DNA of 64,000 nt from Circinella umbellata (taxonomy: Eukaryota; Mucoromycota; Mucoromycetes; Mucorales; Lichtheimiaceae). Position numbers and translations under genes: made by a program. Shown here piece after piece: positions 44,878 to 57,791 of the stretch. Position 1 is the stretch's first letter. Every line of letters begins with the position of its first letter. The notes beneath the pieces were generated by a model that was not told the origin of the DNA, made no database searches, and saw only the letters and a program-made list of their open reading frames with translations. Where the stretch lies: assembly GCA_025093555.1 (NCBI GenBank), contig JAIWNF010000001.1:992001-1056000 (forward strand), read 5' to 3'.

Positions 44878-47800
44878 AGAACAACCCAAAAAAACTCGTT
44901 TTCCTGATTTATACGTAATTTTTATTCGTATTTTATAACTATATAGAACATACCAATTTATACCCTATATTTTGTAATTTTATATATTTACTTTTTTATT
45001 TCGTTCAGACACAAAAAATGTATTAGTATAATATTATTTTTTTTTCCATTTAATCCTTCTTCACTTTCCATTAAATAAAACAACAACAGCAACAACAACA
45101 ACAAAATCTTTGTAAAACCCCAGGAGGGAGGGTTTGTCTTGGCGTAATCCATTTCTTCTATTTTTTGATCAATTGAGTAACACAAATGTCAGACCAGATT
45201 ACCCCGAATCTGAGGGTAATAGAATAACCCGTTGTTATTATTAAAGGTGTAGAAAATTTTAAAAGAGCACTTGAATAAGTTCTATTTTTTTTTCTAGACA
45301 AGACTTTCTAGACACTGATGTTTTCAGTTATTATCTCGTATGATATATTGCTACTCATGAAATTTAAATAAAGTTATAATATATAATTGCTAACTACTCA
45401 TAAAAAAAACTTTGGCAAATATCTATAATTATATACGGAAGAAAAACATATTCTGTATATTTGATATTTTTTTAAGGGTCAAGTAAACATTGACGTATCG
45501 GCCTGCCTATGTGTTTTTTGCCAGCTTTGCTTCTGTCTTTTTTTATTTGTGTTCAAAGTCGCTCACATGGAACAATTTTCAACCTAAAAATCCCGGAGTT
45601 TACTCACACTAACTGCTTTATGATATCCCAACAAAGCATCTAAAAAAATGCCACTAACCGGCACCTTCAGAAACAGCAATGATTCCAACAGAAAAATATT
45701 AATATCTACCCAAACGCGTGGTGTCACACTATCTCTGGTTGCTCATGATCTCGCATAATTAATTCCTCAATATACTTATTATCACCTTAAATGGCTTCAT
45801 CAACCATGTGAACATAGAAACTATATTTATAATTAGGTGTGCGTCCCATACAACCAAACTATATCCATGGAAACGATGCTTTACGTTTGGCAGAAAGAAT
45901 TGATCTTTTGCAACGGTAGGCTTTTTTTTTTATAGGGTACGCTTCTTCTAGAGACAACAATCTAACAAAAAAATAGCCTGGTCTAAATATTTCATTTACT
46001 ATTCCGATATTATGGGTTTTTTTTCCCTACTACCTATGTCTTAATCTCAAACTTTAATTTATACTTCTTGCATCGCGTTTCCGCACAATTTAGTCCCAAG
46101 TTGAATCTTTTGCGAAAGATGTCACTGTTTCTGGTTTTGGTGACACAAGGAATATATCGCATTGCCATTTACTCCTTTCTGAAGAAATTACTTAAAGTGA
46201 CACAAAAAATAAATCGCATTCGATGAGATAATAGTAGTAGTTAATCGAGTAAAGTTCCAATGAAGCCTTTTTGTTGTCAATATATAAGGAGTGAACACAA
46301 AATGACATACATTAATTTATAGTATATATCTTATACAACTGAGCAAACTATAACCCTTTGCGGGCCCTTATTTGTCCTTCTTGATAATAATATCTTGAAC
46401 GTACATGTCAACAAAAAAGCTATTCCACATCGTGAAGCATTAATTGTTTCTTTTTAAGAGCATATGCTTATTTGTTTATGTAAAACTTTTTGAATCATTT
46501 ATTTTTTAAGGTAACACACAGAACCAAAAAAAAAAAAAAAACTCAACAAATATAATATATGGTTTTTGAGTCTAAAATTATTTAGTAGTACGGGTCTGGC
46601 GGACACACAATAAGGAACAATCAAATATATAAATATAGACTTCTTTAAAAAAAAGTTCTTCTTGCATTATGATTACGTTGTTATTTATTTTTGTCCAGAC
46701 TCTATCCTAATTATTTTGATCAAAAAATATACAGTTAAAAATATAATAATAATAAAATAGAATAAAATATGAATAGCACTAAGGTTATAAATAATAAAAT
46801 GCAAGGAGAAAACCGGAGTTGATGTTGTTTGTTATGGCGTGTGACATTCTTTCTCTCTTTTAACATGTATGCGCGTTATGACGGATGTTAATAACTTTTT
46901 ATGTTTTTGTACTAAGTCTACCCAATATAGATAATATAATAATGTTACTAGACAATAAGCAATGAGGTTGCTATGACATAATAATTGATGTCACAAGTAT
47001 ATTTTTTATTTAACAATAGTCGACAAGATGAAGAAGAAAGGAGTTATATATGTTACATAACAAGACAACTTCAGGAGATGAAAAAAGAAAGAGGAGGCGC
47101 AGGTTCACTATGTCTTTCTTTTCATCAAAATACATGACACTATTTCTCTCTCTGTTTTATTTATTTATACAATAGTCAGAGGAAAAGTATGGAATATTTT
47201 TTAAGCCTCTCCTTATACGGCCAAAAAAAAAAACTCACTCTCCGCATATTTTTAGTTGATTGTGTGATACACACTACACAAAAGAAAACAAAATACACAT
47301 ATTCACATATATACACACAAACTTATTTTTTTATTTTCTTCTTCTACTCTTTCTTTTTAGTTGTTGTTGGTTTTTTTTTCTTTTGGTGTGTGTCAAAGAA
47401 AGAAAAGAAAAAAACACTTGTTTTTTTTTTGAATACAATATACTTTACAAGTTAGGTAAAAAAAAATATTCAACCTTTTTTTTTTTTTTTTGGATCAAAT
47501 TAAATGGTGTCGATCTAATTAGTTGGTAGGTCTTTTTTTCTTTTTTTCTTTGTCAACATTGAAAAAGAAAAAAAGATCAGGGTCCGATTAACCGATTTTT
47601 TAATATATTTTATAAAGGGGTGTGATTCCTGACAAAAAAAAGAAGAACATTTATATTTATATATGAGTGTCATTGTTAAATGGTTGTGAGTGGGGGGGGA
47701 AGGGAAGAAAAAAAGTGGCGCCTTGGGTGTATGTTTATTATTATCATGAATATAACTCAAAAAATCTTTTGAAACCTAACGCTGAGTCTTTTTTCTTTTT

Positions 47801-47915
47801 ATGGTTTTATGCGTAACAGGGAACAGCCAAACGAACGAAATAAACACACACGATCCCTTTCCCCCCCCCCCCAAAAAAAAATATAACATCTATAACTTGT
47901 CAAAATAATAATATT
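44878..47915. other. Intergenic, 3 kb, with one possible gene remnant
   Basis: AT-rich between the LtrA gene and the Eaf1 gene. The only coding-like signal is on the minus strand at about 45590-45920. The final 700 bases contain long pyrimidine and poly-T runs, a C12 run near 47860 and the Eaf1 leader. Plus-strand frames at 47.2-47.5 kb are Phe/Lys-rich translations of homopolymers and were not accepted. Confidence 0.5.
45590..45920 (-). pseudogene. Possible decayed gene fragment, unrecognised
   Basis: Reading the minus strand gives natural-looking peptide in one frame with two in-frame stops: LSAKRKASFPWI (stop) FGCMGRTPNYKYSFYVHMVD, EAI (stop) GDNKYIEELIMRDHEQPEI. In a shifted frame it continues VTPRVWVDINIFLLESL and AVSVSKLRDF. 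The composition differs from the repetitive translations around it. No family is recognised and there is no initiation context, so this is only a suspected pseudogene. Confidence 0.3.
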
Positions 47916-50900
47916 ATGGCTGCGGATATATCATCTGATAATACACTTACAGCAAAACATCCTTTAACTTCTTATGTGAGTTTGGTTTTTTTTTTCTTGA
48001 TATAAACTTGTTTAGTAATTATTAATGATTCATATTCTGGCTTTATATAGGAACCTAATAATAATAAAAATAACAATAACATAATGAATAATACGAATGA
48101 CACAAATAACAATAACGACATGACACAACTGCGACGAAAAGAAGAACATGATAAACAACAACAATTAGAGTAAATAATTATTTATTTATGAATAACAGCA
48201 AACAATAATAACAACGAATTAACATACGATATAAAAAAATGTATAGATCTTTAATGCAACACCATGAACATTTGATTCGGGAATTATACCTATTACAACA
48301 AGATCAACCAGATCAAGATCAATTCTCAAATTTCATGGAAGTTGCAAGTGATCCCATTGATCAAGACAAGTTAAATGCATACATTAATGAACATAAATTA
48401 CGGTATGTTATATTATATATATATATATGTGTGTGTGTGTAAATATAATATTCACTTTAAATATTTTTTTTATTATCAGATTGGTAAAACAAGAAGCTGC
48501 TTCACCATCCGAAAACGTCGTACCTAATAATGATAATACAATAAAACGATCATCACCATCATCACAACAACAACAGCGTCGTGTTCCACCACCACCTGAA
48601 AGAATGGTAACGCGTGGTGTAAGTGGTGCTATTCGACATAAAAGTGTGGGTGAGATATTATCTGGATTAGATGTAAGCATTCCTTTTTCTTTTTATTTAT
48701 TAATTTGAAAAATTAATTAATCATTGTTGTCATTATTATTATTAATATTTTGATCGGATGAAGCAGCATAATGTCGATTATCGTAAAGAAAAACGTCAAT
48801 ATGAATCAAAACATAATCAACAACAACAACCCATAACACAACATTCACTACAATCACGACGACCTGTTCTACAACAACGTGCTTCACTTGTATTACCACG
48901 ACGTGGGGACTCAAAATATTATCCACCTCAAACTTATAATGGTGTCAAATTACATGATTTATTTTCAGAAAAAGAACCACGTTTCGATTTATTTGCATGG
49001 CAATTAAAAGCAAAGGCACGACCATTGCATAAAGTAATACAAACTGCACGAAAAACTGTTACCACTCATGAATGGAAGGTAAGTACTTTTTCATTCTAAC
49101 ATATTCCTGTGCCCCTAAAAGGTAAGTGGAATGATCACATAATCATTAAACATTTATCTATATATATATATATATTAGCTTGTACGAGATGAATTAAAAT
49201 CAATGAAAGCGATTCAACAAATTGAAGATATGAAAAAGAAGAATTTATGGAGTATGAAACAATTGAAACGACATAAAGCAGCACCTCGATCCAAAAGTCA
49301 TTGGGATATTATGTTGGATGAAATGAAATGGATGAGAACAGATTTTCGACAAGAACGTAAATGGAAAATTGCAATGGCTTATACACTATCTCGAGCTGTG
49401 ATGGAATGGCATTTTACCGACGATAAATCGACTGTATGTATTAAAACACGACCATTACCTCAACCTCCAACAACAACTACACCGACAGAAATGGATAATA
49501 CAAATACTATTCCTAATGATGGTGATCATCAGGTGATTCAGGACATCCATTCACCGCCTTCCGACCTCTTCAATGATCATTCATTATCACCTGCACCAGA
49601 TGATATGGTTCTTGACAAACAAGAACAACAATCATTACATATTCATCATCCACTTCCAACCCCTCCACAACAACAAACAACGGAAGACGATGATATAGCA
49701 ACAACATCGACAACACCCCAAACGACGGAAGGAGAGCAAGTAGAATCATTACAACTATCTGTCACAGAAACATTACAACCTGCTATCATGCAAGCCTATC
49801 GCTCAGCCATTCTCGACTTAGATCTTGATATTCCTGTATATACATTATCGATGGAAGATATGGGTCCATTTGATATACATGCATTGTTTCCTGATCTTCT
49901 TACCTACGCACCACCCGATACAAAAACTGATGATCCTTACTTTAACGAAATCGAATATGGCCGAATCACTCCTATTTCTAAATTAACATCTACACGTATT
50001 AAACTTAAGAATCGGCCAGTCCAACTCAGTCGTAAACGAACCATTGATGGTAGACAAATTCCTATGCCACATCCTAATCAAAATGTCAAGATGCCTAACC
50101 AATTGCCACGTTCAGATCGATATGATAGTACACCACTAATTTCACCCTTATTTGCGCCACGTAAAATCCGTGATATACCTGCATCCCAACCACGCGTACC
50201 ACAAGCACCTTCCAACAGCAACAATAAATTACGAGAAGCGAATAGTACATGGACGGACGATGACGATTTATGTCTAATTCAATTGATTATACAATTTGGA
50301 TTTAATTGGGATTTAATTAGTGACGCATTCAATTCTTCTCGGGCTGGATCCAATAAATCAGCATGGGAGTGTCATGAACGATGGAAAACAAATAATTTAA
50401 CAACAGTTTCTGGACAAGTATCACAAGTGCATCTTGCTAAATTTAAAAAGGAACATCAGCAATCACGAAAAAGTTATTCATCATCCTCTTCTGGATCTTC
50501 GTCCTCTTACTTAAGATTTGATTCGGATAAACGTCGACAGCGACAATATAATGTATTTGAAGCCATTAAACATAGTCAAAAGAAACGTGAAGAAACACAA
50601 CGAAATGCAGCAGCAGCTACATCAGCACCTCCGCCACGTAGTACAATTGAAACACATGGTATGAATACCAATGGACAACGCTTACCAACAGCTATGGAAA
50701 TGAGTATGCATAAAGTCCAAAGGGATCGACAAATGGCCCAAATGATTTTAGAACAACGACATCTTTCAGCTGCTTATGGTTTAGGAATGCAAAATTTCCA
50801 AGGATTACCAAGACCTCCAGTACCTCATCAACAACCTATGCCCATAGGTACACAACCGCAACCACAACAACCACCGCAACAACAAGTCCCACCACAACCA

Positions 50901-52058
50901 CAACAACAACGCGTATCACCTGCACCTCAACAAGCTGCAAGTAATGCACAGGTTCGCCAGCAACAGCAACAGAAACAAAGACCATCTCCAATCGCTACAA
51001 CCAATACAGTAACAACAGCCGTTGCCACACCTGGCGTTCCAGTATCTAGTGGTACTTCATCTCCCCAACAGCAATCGCAACAACAACAACAACAACAACA
51101 ACAGCAGGCTCAAATGAACAGATACCCACCTGCGCAGTTACAACTGTTACGACAACAACAAATGGCACTCGCTGCAGTTGCACAAGCTCAAGCACAAGCT
51201 CAAGCCCAAGCACAAGCACAAGCTCAGGTACAGGTACAGGCACAAGCTCAGGCACAACAGGGAAGAACCCCCACTCAATCACCAGGGCCTTGTCCTATTG
51301 CATCACCTAATCCTAATAATACTGAGTCATTACCTGTCAATAATCAACAACAGCCATCCCCACAACAACCTACACCTCCATTTCAACAACAACAACAACA
51401 ACAACAACAGCCGCAGCAAGGAGCCAGTTCACCACAAACTCAAGCTACAGTGGCTGCTGCTACAGCTGCTAATCCGTTAGCTGTTGCTGCACGATTAATG
51501 CAAATGGGATATCCAATGCAACAATTTGCATTACAACAATTAGGTCCACAACAACAATTACAACTGCAAAGATATATTGCTCAATTACAATTAAGAGCTC
51601 AACAACAACAGCAACAGCAGCAATCAGGATCTCCCGCACCTGCAACTGTTCCAGTACCAGTACCAATACAACAACAACAACAACAGCAACAAGCACCGGT
51701 ATTAATACCTAATCCTAATCCTACTGCTGGACAACAACAACCACAACAACAATTACCATCCCCACAACAATTAGCAGCAGCTGCTATGGCATTGTCTGCA
51801 GCTAATAATGGAAATGCTAGTCCAAGTGGAGCCAATAATAACAACCCACAATTTTCTGCTGCTGCTTTATTAGCTGCACAACAAAGGTTTCAGCAAGCTG
51901 CTCAAGTTCAACAGTTATTACAACTACAACAATTGCAACAGCAACAAGCTGCGGCAGCTGCGGCTCAGCAACAACAACAACAACAACAACAAAATCAAAA
52001 GCAAAATTCCGGTTCAACGAATATAATAAATAATAATGCAACACCACAACAAAAGTGA
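47916..52058 (+). CDS. NuA4 acetyltransferase scaffold Eaf1/Vid21-like (HSA + SANT), 6 exons
   Basis: The family member Eaf1/Vid21 is the platform on which the NuA4 histone H4/H2A acetyltransferase assembles in the nucleus. Exons 47916-47975, 48051-48169, 48247-48402, 48480-48672, 48764-49078 and 49179-52058 give about 1240 residues. The second-to-last junction could shift by one codon (aag/cag acceptors). The HSA domain, which recruits actin and Arp4, covers about residues 315-385 (SHWDIMLDEMKWMRTDFRQE, RKWKIAMAYTLSRAV). The SANT/Myb domain is at about 636-690 (WTDDDDLCLIQLIIQFGFNW, ECHERWKTNN). The remaining ~400 residues are Gln/Pro/Ala-rich, with (Gln)n and an alternating Ala-Gln run. The N-terminus is Asn/Gln-rich. 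HSA followed by SANT without an ATPase distinguishes it from Swr1/Ino80. Confidence 0.9.
51178..51262 (+). repeat. Coding (CAAGCT/CAAGCA)n repeat: Ala-Gln run in the Eaf1 tail
   Basis: An imperfect 6-bp tandem encoding alternating Gln and Ala, with three Gln-Val steps (gtacag). It lies among CAA/CAG runs at 51078-51104, 51386-51412, 51602-51622, 51671-51690 and 51965-51992. Length polymorphism is likely between strains. The mixed CAA/CAG codons should slow expansion. Confidence 0.88.
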
Positions 52059-52657
52059 TTGACCTTTTTTTTTTTTTTTTTTTTTTTAACTTTGTCTATT
52101 CAAAAAATGGATGAAGAATGTATAATAATAAATAGCAATGATAATTAAAATTGTAGTTTTTTTTGCTTTTTTTTTTTTTTTGCTTTATATTTGTGAGTGA
52201 TTTTTGTACATCGTATGATAAAAAACGCTTGAAGTGCTTTTGATTAAACGTACCTACGTAGTACCAATATATATCTATATATAACTATATTTGCTCTTGG
52301 GATGCCTTGTATACTAAATCACATAAAATAAAGGTACGTAATGTTAACGTTAAGTATTCTATTTTATATCAAAACGAAAAAAGAATACATAGATGATGTA
52401 ATGTAGTTTATATAATATAATGAAAATATTAAAAATAAATGTTTATATCAAAAACTATGATATATTGATGTTATTATAGTCTAAATACAAGTATTATATT
52501 CAAGATACGTACATGATTATTATGTAGCAAGGGGGGGGAATGTAGTACTATCTCGTTATTAAGGAAAATATAAAGAACAAAAATTATAAACAAAAAAAAA
52601 ATTACAAGTATAATATAAGGTAGAGGAAGGGGTGGAAAGGGGAACGGGGAATATTTT
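52059..52657. other. Convergent intergenic
   Basis: Shared 3' region of the Eaf1 gene (+) and the permease gene (-). It contains T-runs right after the Eaf1 stop (about 52065-52087 and 52167-52181), several AATAAA-like hexamers and a G9 run near 52531. No gene is seen. Confidence 0.5.
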
Positions 52658-54915
52658 CTAAGGTCTATATATATAATGGATATCTTGTACATCTGTAAGA
52701 TTTTCATTACTCGTCTTCTTTTCTTCATCATTGTTACTAATGACATTGCTATCATTATTATTACTATTAATGGTAGTATCCTTCAGTCTTTGTAATTTAT
52801 CGTTTCGATCACGATATATGGTCCAGCCCATATAAAGTAATAAACAAATTGACACAAACTCGACCACAATAAATACAATCATAGGTGCTGTACGTTTTGC
52901 TACCGATAATGAGGTTTCAGAATTCCCATAACGTAGTAATAAAGGACCAATGAACTGACCCAAATTAATAAAAAAGACATTGGAAATTGTATAAAAAATA
53001 AACTTGGTATCTCCAGAAACATTACTTGATATAATCGCTTGAGTTCCTGCGGTTGCAAAATTAGGTGGTGAAAAGACAACACCGACCATTTTCCCTGCTG
53101 GACTTTCAAGGGAACATAGTAAGATCATACCGCATAGTGGAATAATGGAAAATCCAGCGATGGTAAATGCAATGTGATTTTTTAATCGAGATTTAAGTAT
53201 TCGTCGTGCGAAAAATACATAGGTTAAGATATCGTATAAACCGCGTGGGATATTCAATAAGACAGAGTTTAGACTCTGGAATGATAAAAAGAAAAATATT
53301 CATGTAAGTGTGAGTATAAACAAGTGTTTGCTTAAATAAATGAGCAAGAGATCAGATATTTAGCGTGTCATGAAAGAAATAGGAATAATAATAATAAAAA
53401 CATCGACTAGATGTAGAATACTTACTGTGAATCCCAAATCACGAATGGTTTGAGCACTAAACTCACTCATGCACCCCATTGGCATACTAACAAAGAAAGC
53501 AATAATTATTTGACAATAATACCGAGGTTCCAAAATAGCCTCTCGTATATGAGACCATTGAATTTCCGTTTGTCTTGTTACAGCAGTATCAACAACACGT
53601 GCATCTATTTCATCTTGTTGTTCAGGTGTGAACCCAAATCGTTTTGAATATGGATCATCTGGAAGATAGAGAGTGGTTGTGATACTAGCAGCTATAGTAA
53701 TTAATCCCCAAATTAAGCTCACCCTAAAAAAGATGCATATGAACCCGATTAAGAAAAGAAGAAAAAATATGTAATTCTTTTTTAGAAAACACTTACCATT
53801 TCCAAGCACTTAAACCGTGTGCATCTAATAATATAAAATGTTTTCCAGATTATTTCTATCAATCCACGTGATCTTTTTTTTAGATGCAAACACTTATGAA
53901 AAACCCCGGTATAATCCATTTATACTCTATATATTGTACTTACCACCAACGTGACCAAACCCAAATGTTATTAAACTTCCAACAGATACGGCCGCCGTCA
54001 TAGCTGTATAACAAAATCCAATATATAAAAGCTGTTGCGATCGACGATAAATTGTTTTGATTAAAAGAAAAGCTGCAGGAAGTACAGCTGCATCAAACAT
54101 GCCCAATAAGATACGACATACAAGTAACCCTGAAAAAGTGGTACACGCCATCATGCATGTTAACACGATACCCCATCCGATCATGGTGACTCCCATCACT
54201 TTGGCTGGACGGTATTTTTGTAATAAAAATCCTGCGGGTATCTAGAATGTTTTATATAAAAAAAAAGGAGCCCCAAAAAAAAAAAACCAATTATGATATA
54301 AGTAAATGAAATAGAATCCATTAATTGCATAGTTTTTTTTTTTTTTTTGAGTTTAGACAACGATTTTGTAATTGCATAGCAACTAAACATTTAAACAATT
54401 TACCAGCATTATCATGGTGCCAATGTTTAGCGCAGGAGTAAGCCAATGAAACTGATCCAAGGTCATATCTGTGTTACCCTGAAAACTTAAAGGTCCAGTG
54501 TAATTCACTAATTGTCGGTCGATTCGCTATATATGTAATGTATATTGTCACACATAAGAGTCCAATTTTTTTTTGATTTTCGTTAGTATTAGCAAATGAT
54601 TTTCATAATTAATACAATCAAGTTTATGTATGATAGGAGGGAAATTCGATCGAGATAAAAGAGAGAGAGAGATCTAGGATCAAAAAAAAATTGTACCTGA
54701 AGAAACATGGTAACTGCCAAGAAGGGTAACACTATAAAATTAATTTTATAAATCACTTTACGCCCTGAACTTTGTTCTTTTTTTTTATCCTTATTGGCGA
54801 ATGACGGTGATGGCGAAATGACAGAATCTCGAAAACATTGACTTGATCGTTGTTCCCCAATAGCATTTCGAAGTATAATAAAGTCGTCTTTCTCTTTGTT
54901 ATGTTTTAGAAGCAT
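52658..54915 (-). CDS. MFS permease, Dal5/anion:cation symporter family, 6 exons
   Basis: A predicted 12-TM proton symporter of the fungal allantoate-permease type, which imports organic anions, vitamins or small peptides across the plasma membrane. Exons 54697-54915, 54404-54526, 53944-54241, 53797-53824 (28 nt), 53426-53723 and 52658-53275 splice in phase to 527 residues. The hydrophilic N-terminus leads to KINFIVLPFLAVTMFLQRID. Later come MTLDQFHWLTPALNIGTMIM, GWGIVLTCMMACTTFSGLLV, CRILLGMFDAAVLPAAFLL, LPDDPYSKRFGFTPEQQDEI in the central loop and GVVFSPPNFATAGTQAIISS. This loop and helix order is that of Dal5/Tna1/Vht1-type carriers. The C-terminus is acidic and Asn-rich. Substrate cannot be told from sequence, and no catabolic genes lie beside it. 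Confidence 0.86.
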
Positions 54916-55591
54916 ATAATTAAATATCTGGTATATCGTGTGTGTGTGTGTGTGTGTGTGTGTGAAAAGAAGGACTGAGAAAAAAAAAAGAAAGAAAAAA
55001 AAAAAAATAACAAGTGGAAAACAGGCCCAAATAGAAAGGTAAGAAAAAAAGATCTATGAGGAACTATTATACTTTTCATTTTAGACTGTTCCAAAAGGGT
55101 TGTAATGCCAAGTTTTTATAGTGCTAAGCGGATATTAGTCCCGATATAGGATCCGATTTCTCATGAAACATAACATTTCTTTAAAGTTAAAATGGGTTTC
55201 TCCACCCTAGATTTTTCTATTTTTCGTAATTGATATTCCTTGCACAACAGTAAAAGGATAATGTATAGAAATGAAGATATGTTCTCATTACGTACTATTA
55301 TAAAATCAAATATAAAAGCTATATTGCGTATTAAATAAAAAAGAGAAAGTTATCTATAATTTTTTTTTATTTGTTTCATCCGAGAAAAAAGTTATACATG
55401 ATTATGCTTATAGAAAATATAGATACATTAAGAAAGAACGGAGAAAGAGGGGGGAGCAGGTGAATAGGATAGATCAAAAAAATACATAATCAAAAATATA
55501 GATAACAAAACATCAAGGAAAAGGAGAAGAACGAAATTAAGTTGTAGTAAGGGAATCTGTGGTTATTATGTAGGTGGAGCATATTGTTATA
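54916..55591. other. Intergenic between permease and F-box gene
   Basis: Upstream of the permease start there is a GT microsatellite (54938-54964) and a purine run; the rest is AT-rich up to the 3' end of the F-box gene, with a G5/G-rich stretch near 55450. No coding sequence is supported. Confidence 0.5.
54938..54964. repeat. (GT)n microsatellite
   Basis: About 13 uninterrupted GT dinucleotides, some 25 bases upstream of the permease start codon. Such runs can adopt Z-DNA; an effect on transcription is possible but not shown. Confidence 0.9.
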
Positions 55592-57472
55592 TTATTTTAT
55601 AACCAATTGATCTAACGATTGGCATTGTATTATGCTACCACTATTATAATCATGACCACTCGACATAAAATCAATATTTTTTTCAAGGAGCTGTTGGTTT
55701 TGTTGATTGCAACGATGGACCATAAAAAGCCGGGGTAATTCATTCCTGGTAAACAAGTGGACAAGTCGGATCGGATTATCCTCACCAAAATAATCGGTCA
55801 ATGATACTCCTTCTAGCACGATCGATTGCATGACATGGTGGGGCATCGAGAGTTGAAATTTTTGACGCATCATTAACAATATATTACAATCCAATAAAAC
55901 CAATTGACTGAGTCTTGGACATTGTTGGGTTACTGAATCTAATGCTGAATCACATACCCAGCTTTTCTTTAACTTGATTTCGCGGAGTGGATGGATTTGT
56001 TGGTTTCGCTGACCGCGCTCTAAACTAATGGCTTCGGCGTGCAATCGTCGGAGAAAAGGTAACTGTGTCAGGAGCATGTCGACGTCTAATGTATGCGGAA
56101 AATCATTTTGTTCTTTACTATTACCAACAAGATCAAGTTGTATAATGTTGGATGTTTGATTACGTAAATGATCAGGGTGGTCAAATTTTAATCGAATGTC
56201 AAATATATCTATAGGTGCATCAAAAAGTATATCCTGAATTTCCGATCTACTAATAGACCGTTGTTGTTGTTGAAAGTCGTGGGGTATCAAGACCATGCCG
56301 GATGTGCGAGAAAGTATTTTTGAACGTAAACAAGAGATAAAATGTACTAACGCAGTTTGTATAGATTTCAAATGATCGAGTAATATTCCATATTTTGTGA
56401 GGACAGTGTCGTAAGATGTATCATCAACAACGTGGTTATTATTTTTATATTTATCATTACGATTATTATTATTCGGAGATACCGTTTTTATATGCCCGAG
56501 TTTCAGCCGATCGAGATTAGGATATGTTAATAATAAATATTGAACCCATCCACTCGTCATGATAGCATCATACCCATAATTCCTTGGTGTAGTGATAGAA
56601 AGATGTCGTAATAACGAATGATCCGTCTTTATATTATTATTATTATTATTATTATTGTGAGCTAAAAAACTGGTTTGTTGTTGATGGAATGACGACACAT
56701 CATAATAATTTCGTCGGTAGGAAGCATGACCATTTTGAAGAGAATGGTGACACAAAAACCCGACTGTAAGATTCAGGTCCGTCAGTGTAGGACAAGCTTG
56801 ATGAATCATTTCCAAATGATCAATTCGAAGGGCTCTGAATATATTATCAAGCGTCAATGATCGTAAATTAGAAGGTAAACATGCAAGCAATGAATGTTGT
56901 AATTGTCGGGACACGGATGGTATATTTATCGGGGAAGTATACTGACAATAATAGTCTTGTTGGTCATAATATTCATCATAATAATCTGTATCATCATCGT
57001 TATCACCATCATTAGAATCGTCGTCGTCGTCCATTACTTGTTGCAGTTGTGGATAGTCAAGGGTCAAGTGGGATAATGACGATGGCCATAATTTGAGCTG
57101 ACGCTGTCTTTGTATACGATCATCGGTAAGAATAAGATGAAAAGTATTAATACTAGGACAAATATCGAATAGATGTAGTTTTTTTTGCCAATTATGATAC
57201 TCGGAATAAAGAATAGTATCATTACAATATATTTCTCGCACCCATTGCCCTGGTTCTACCTCACGGTGTTGTATCCTCCGATCATCATAATAGGATAGGA
57301 ATGTATCAAGTCTTTTTTCTGTAGTTAAAGAAATCGACCTGTATAAATAACGTCTAAAAAAGAAATACCACTGACGATTGACATTACAACAATGGGAATG
57401 ATCTTGTAATAAAAGTTGATCAGCAATGACAGTAAGAATCTCTATTGGTAAATAGTCTAGTGGGTTTGTCAT
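55592..57472 (-). CDS. F-box/leucine-rich-repeat-like protein
   Basis: A single-exon protein of 626 residues, taking the ATG at 57472 (MTNPLDYLPIEILTVIADQL) because the F-box begins immediately and the upstream in-frame ATG at 57538 would add Tyr/Phe-rich junk. The F-box occupies about residues 4-45 (LPIEILTVIADQLLLQ, CCNVNRQWYFFFRRYLYRSI). The rest shows LRR-like spacing (SINTFHLIL, LSHLTLDYPQL, LRSLTLDNIFRAL, LTDLNLTVGF, LSQLVLLDCNIL). It is interrupted by an acidic Asp-run (about residues 150-175) and Asn runs (NNNNNNNN near 275). It is expected to be an SCF adaptor. It resembles the gene at 1.5 kb in architecture but not obviously in sequence. Confidence 0.85.
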   Translation of the reverse strand: MTNPLDYLPIEILTVIADQLLLQDHSHCCNVNRQWYFFFRRYLYRSISLTTEKRLDTFLSYYDDRRIQHREVEPGQWVREIYCNDTILYSEYHNWQKKLHLFDICPSINTFHLILTDDRIQRQRQLKLWPSSLSHLTLDYPQLQQVMDDDDDSNDGDNDDDTDYYDEYYDQQDYYCQYTSPINIPSVSRQLQHSLLACLPSNLRSLTLDNIFRALRIDHLEMIHQACPTLTDLNLTVGFLCHHSLQNGHASYRRNYYDVSSFHQQQTSFLAHNNNNNNNNIKTDHSLLRHLSITTPRNYGYDAIMTSGWVQYLLLTYPNLDRLKLGHIKTVSPNNNNRNDKYKNNNHVVDDTSYDTVLTKYGILLDHLKSIQTALVHFISCLRSKILSRTSGMVLIPHDFQQQQRSISRSEIQDILFDAPIDIFDIRLKFDHPDHLRNQTSNIIQLDLVGNSKEQNDFPHTLDVDMLLTQLPFLRRLHAEAISLERGQRNQQIHPLREIKLKKSWVCDSALDSVTQQCPRLSQLVLLDCNILLMMRQKFQLSMPHHVMQSIVLEGVSLTDYFGEDNPIRLVHLFTRNELPRLFMVHRCNQQNQQLLEKNIDFMSSGHDYNSGSIIQCQSLDQLVIK

Positions 57473-57791
57473 TGTTAATTCTTTTCTTTTTGAGAAAAAA
57501 AAAAGGTAATAATATATAATATAAGAAGTGTCAGTCAAAGGTTAAAAAAGAAAGAAAAGAAAAGAAAAAGAAATAAAAGAAATGATTAAATAAATAAATG
57601 TTTAGTTGAACTGAAATGTTTCCATAATTCTTTATGATTAAGAGGGCCTCTCGGCAAGAAATTTTCCAGCTGCATAATTTACAAAGCAGAAATAATTCTC
57701 AGACCTTTTTTTAATTCTCCTCTCTCCTCTTTTTCCTTTTCTTTCACACCTTTCCCTTTTTCGCTTTGGTGTATTGTGTATATATATTAGC
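57473..57791. other. Divergent promoter region (F-box gene / PDH E1-alpha)
   Basis: A short head-to-head spacer: A/G-rich near the F-box start (aaagaaagaaaagaaaagaaaaagaaataaaag) and T/C-rich near the PDH start (ctcctctctcctctttttcc). No coding sequence is seen. Both genes probably share this bidirectional promoter. Confidence 0.55.

Noticed and set aside
51046..52047. Several minus-strand ORFs of Val/Leu/Cys repeats
   Set aside because: Antisense readings of CAA/CAG (Gln) runs in the Eaf1 coding exon.
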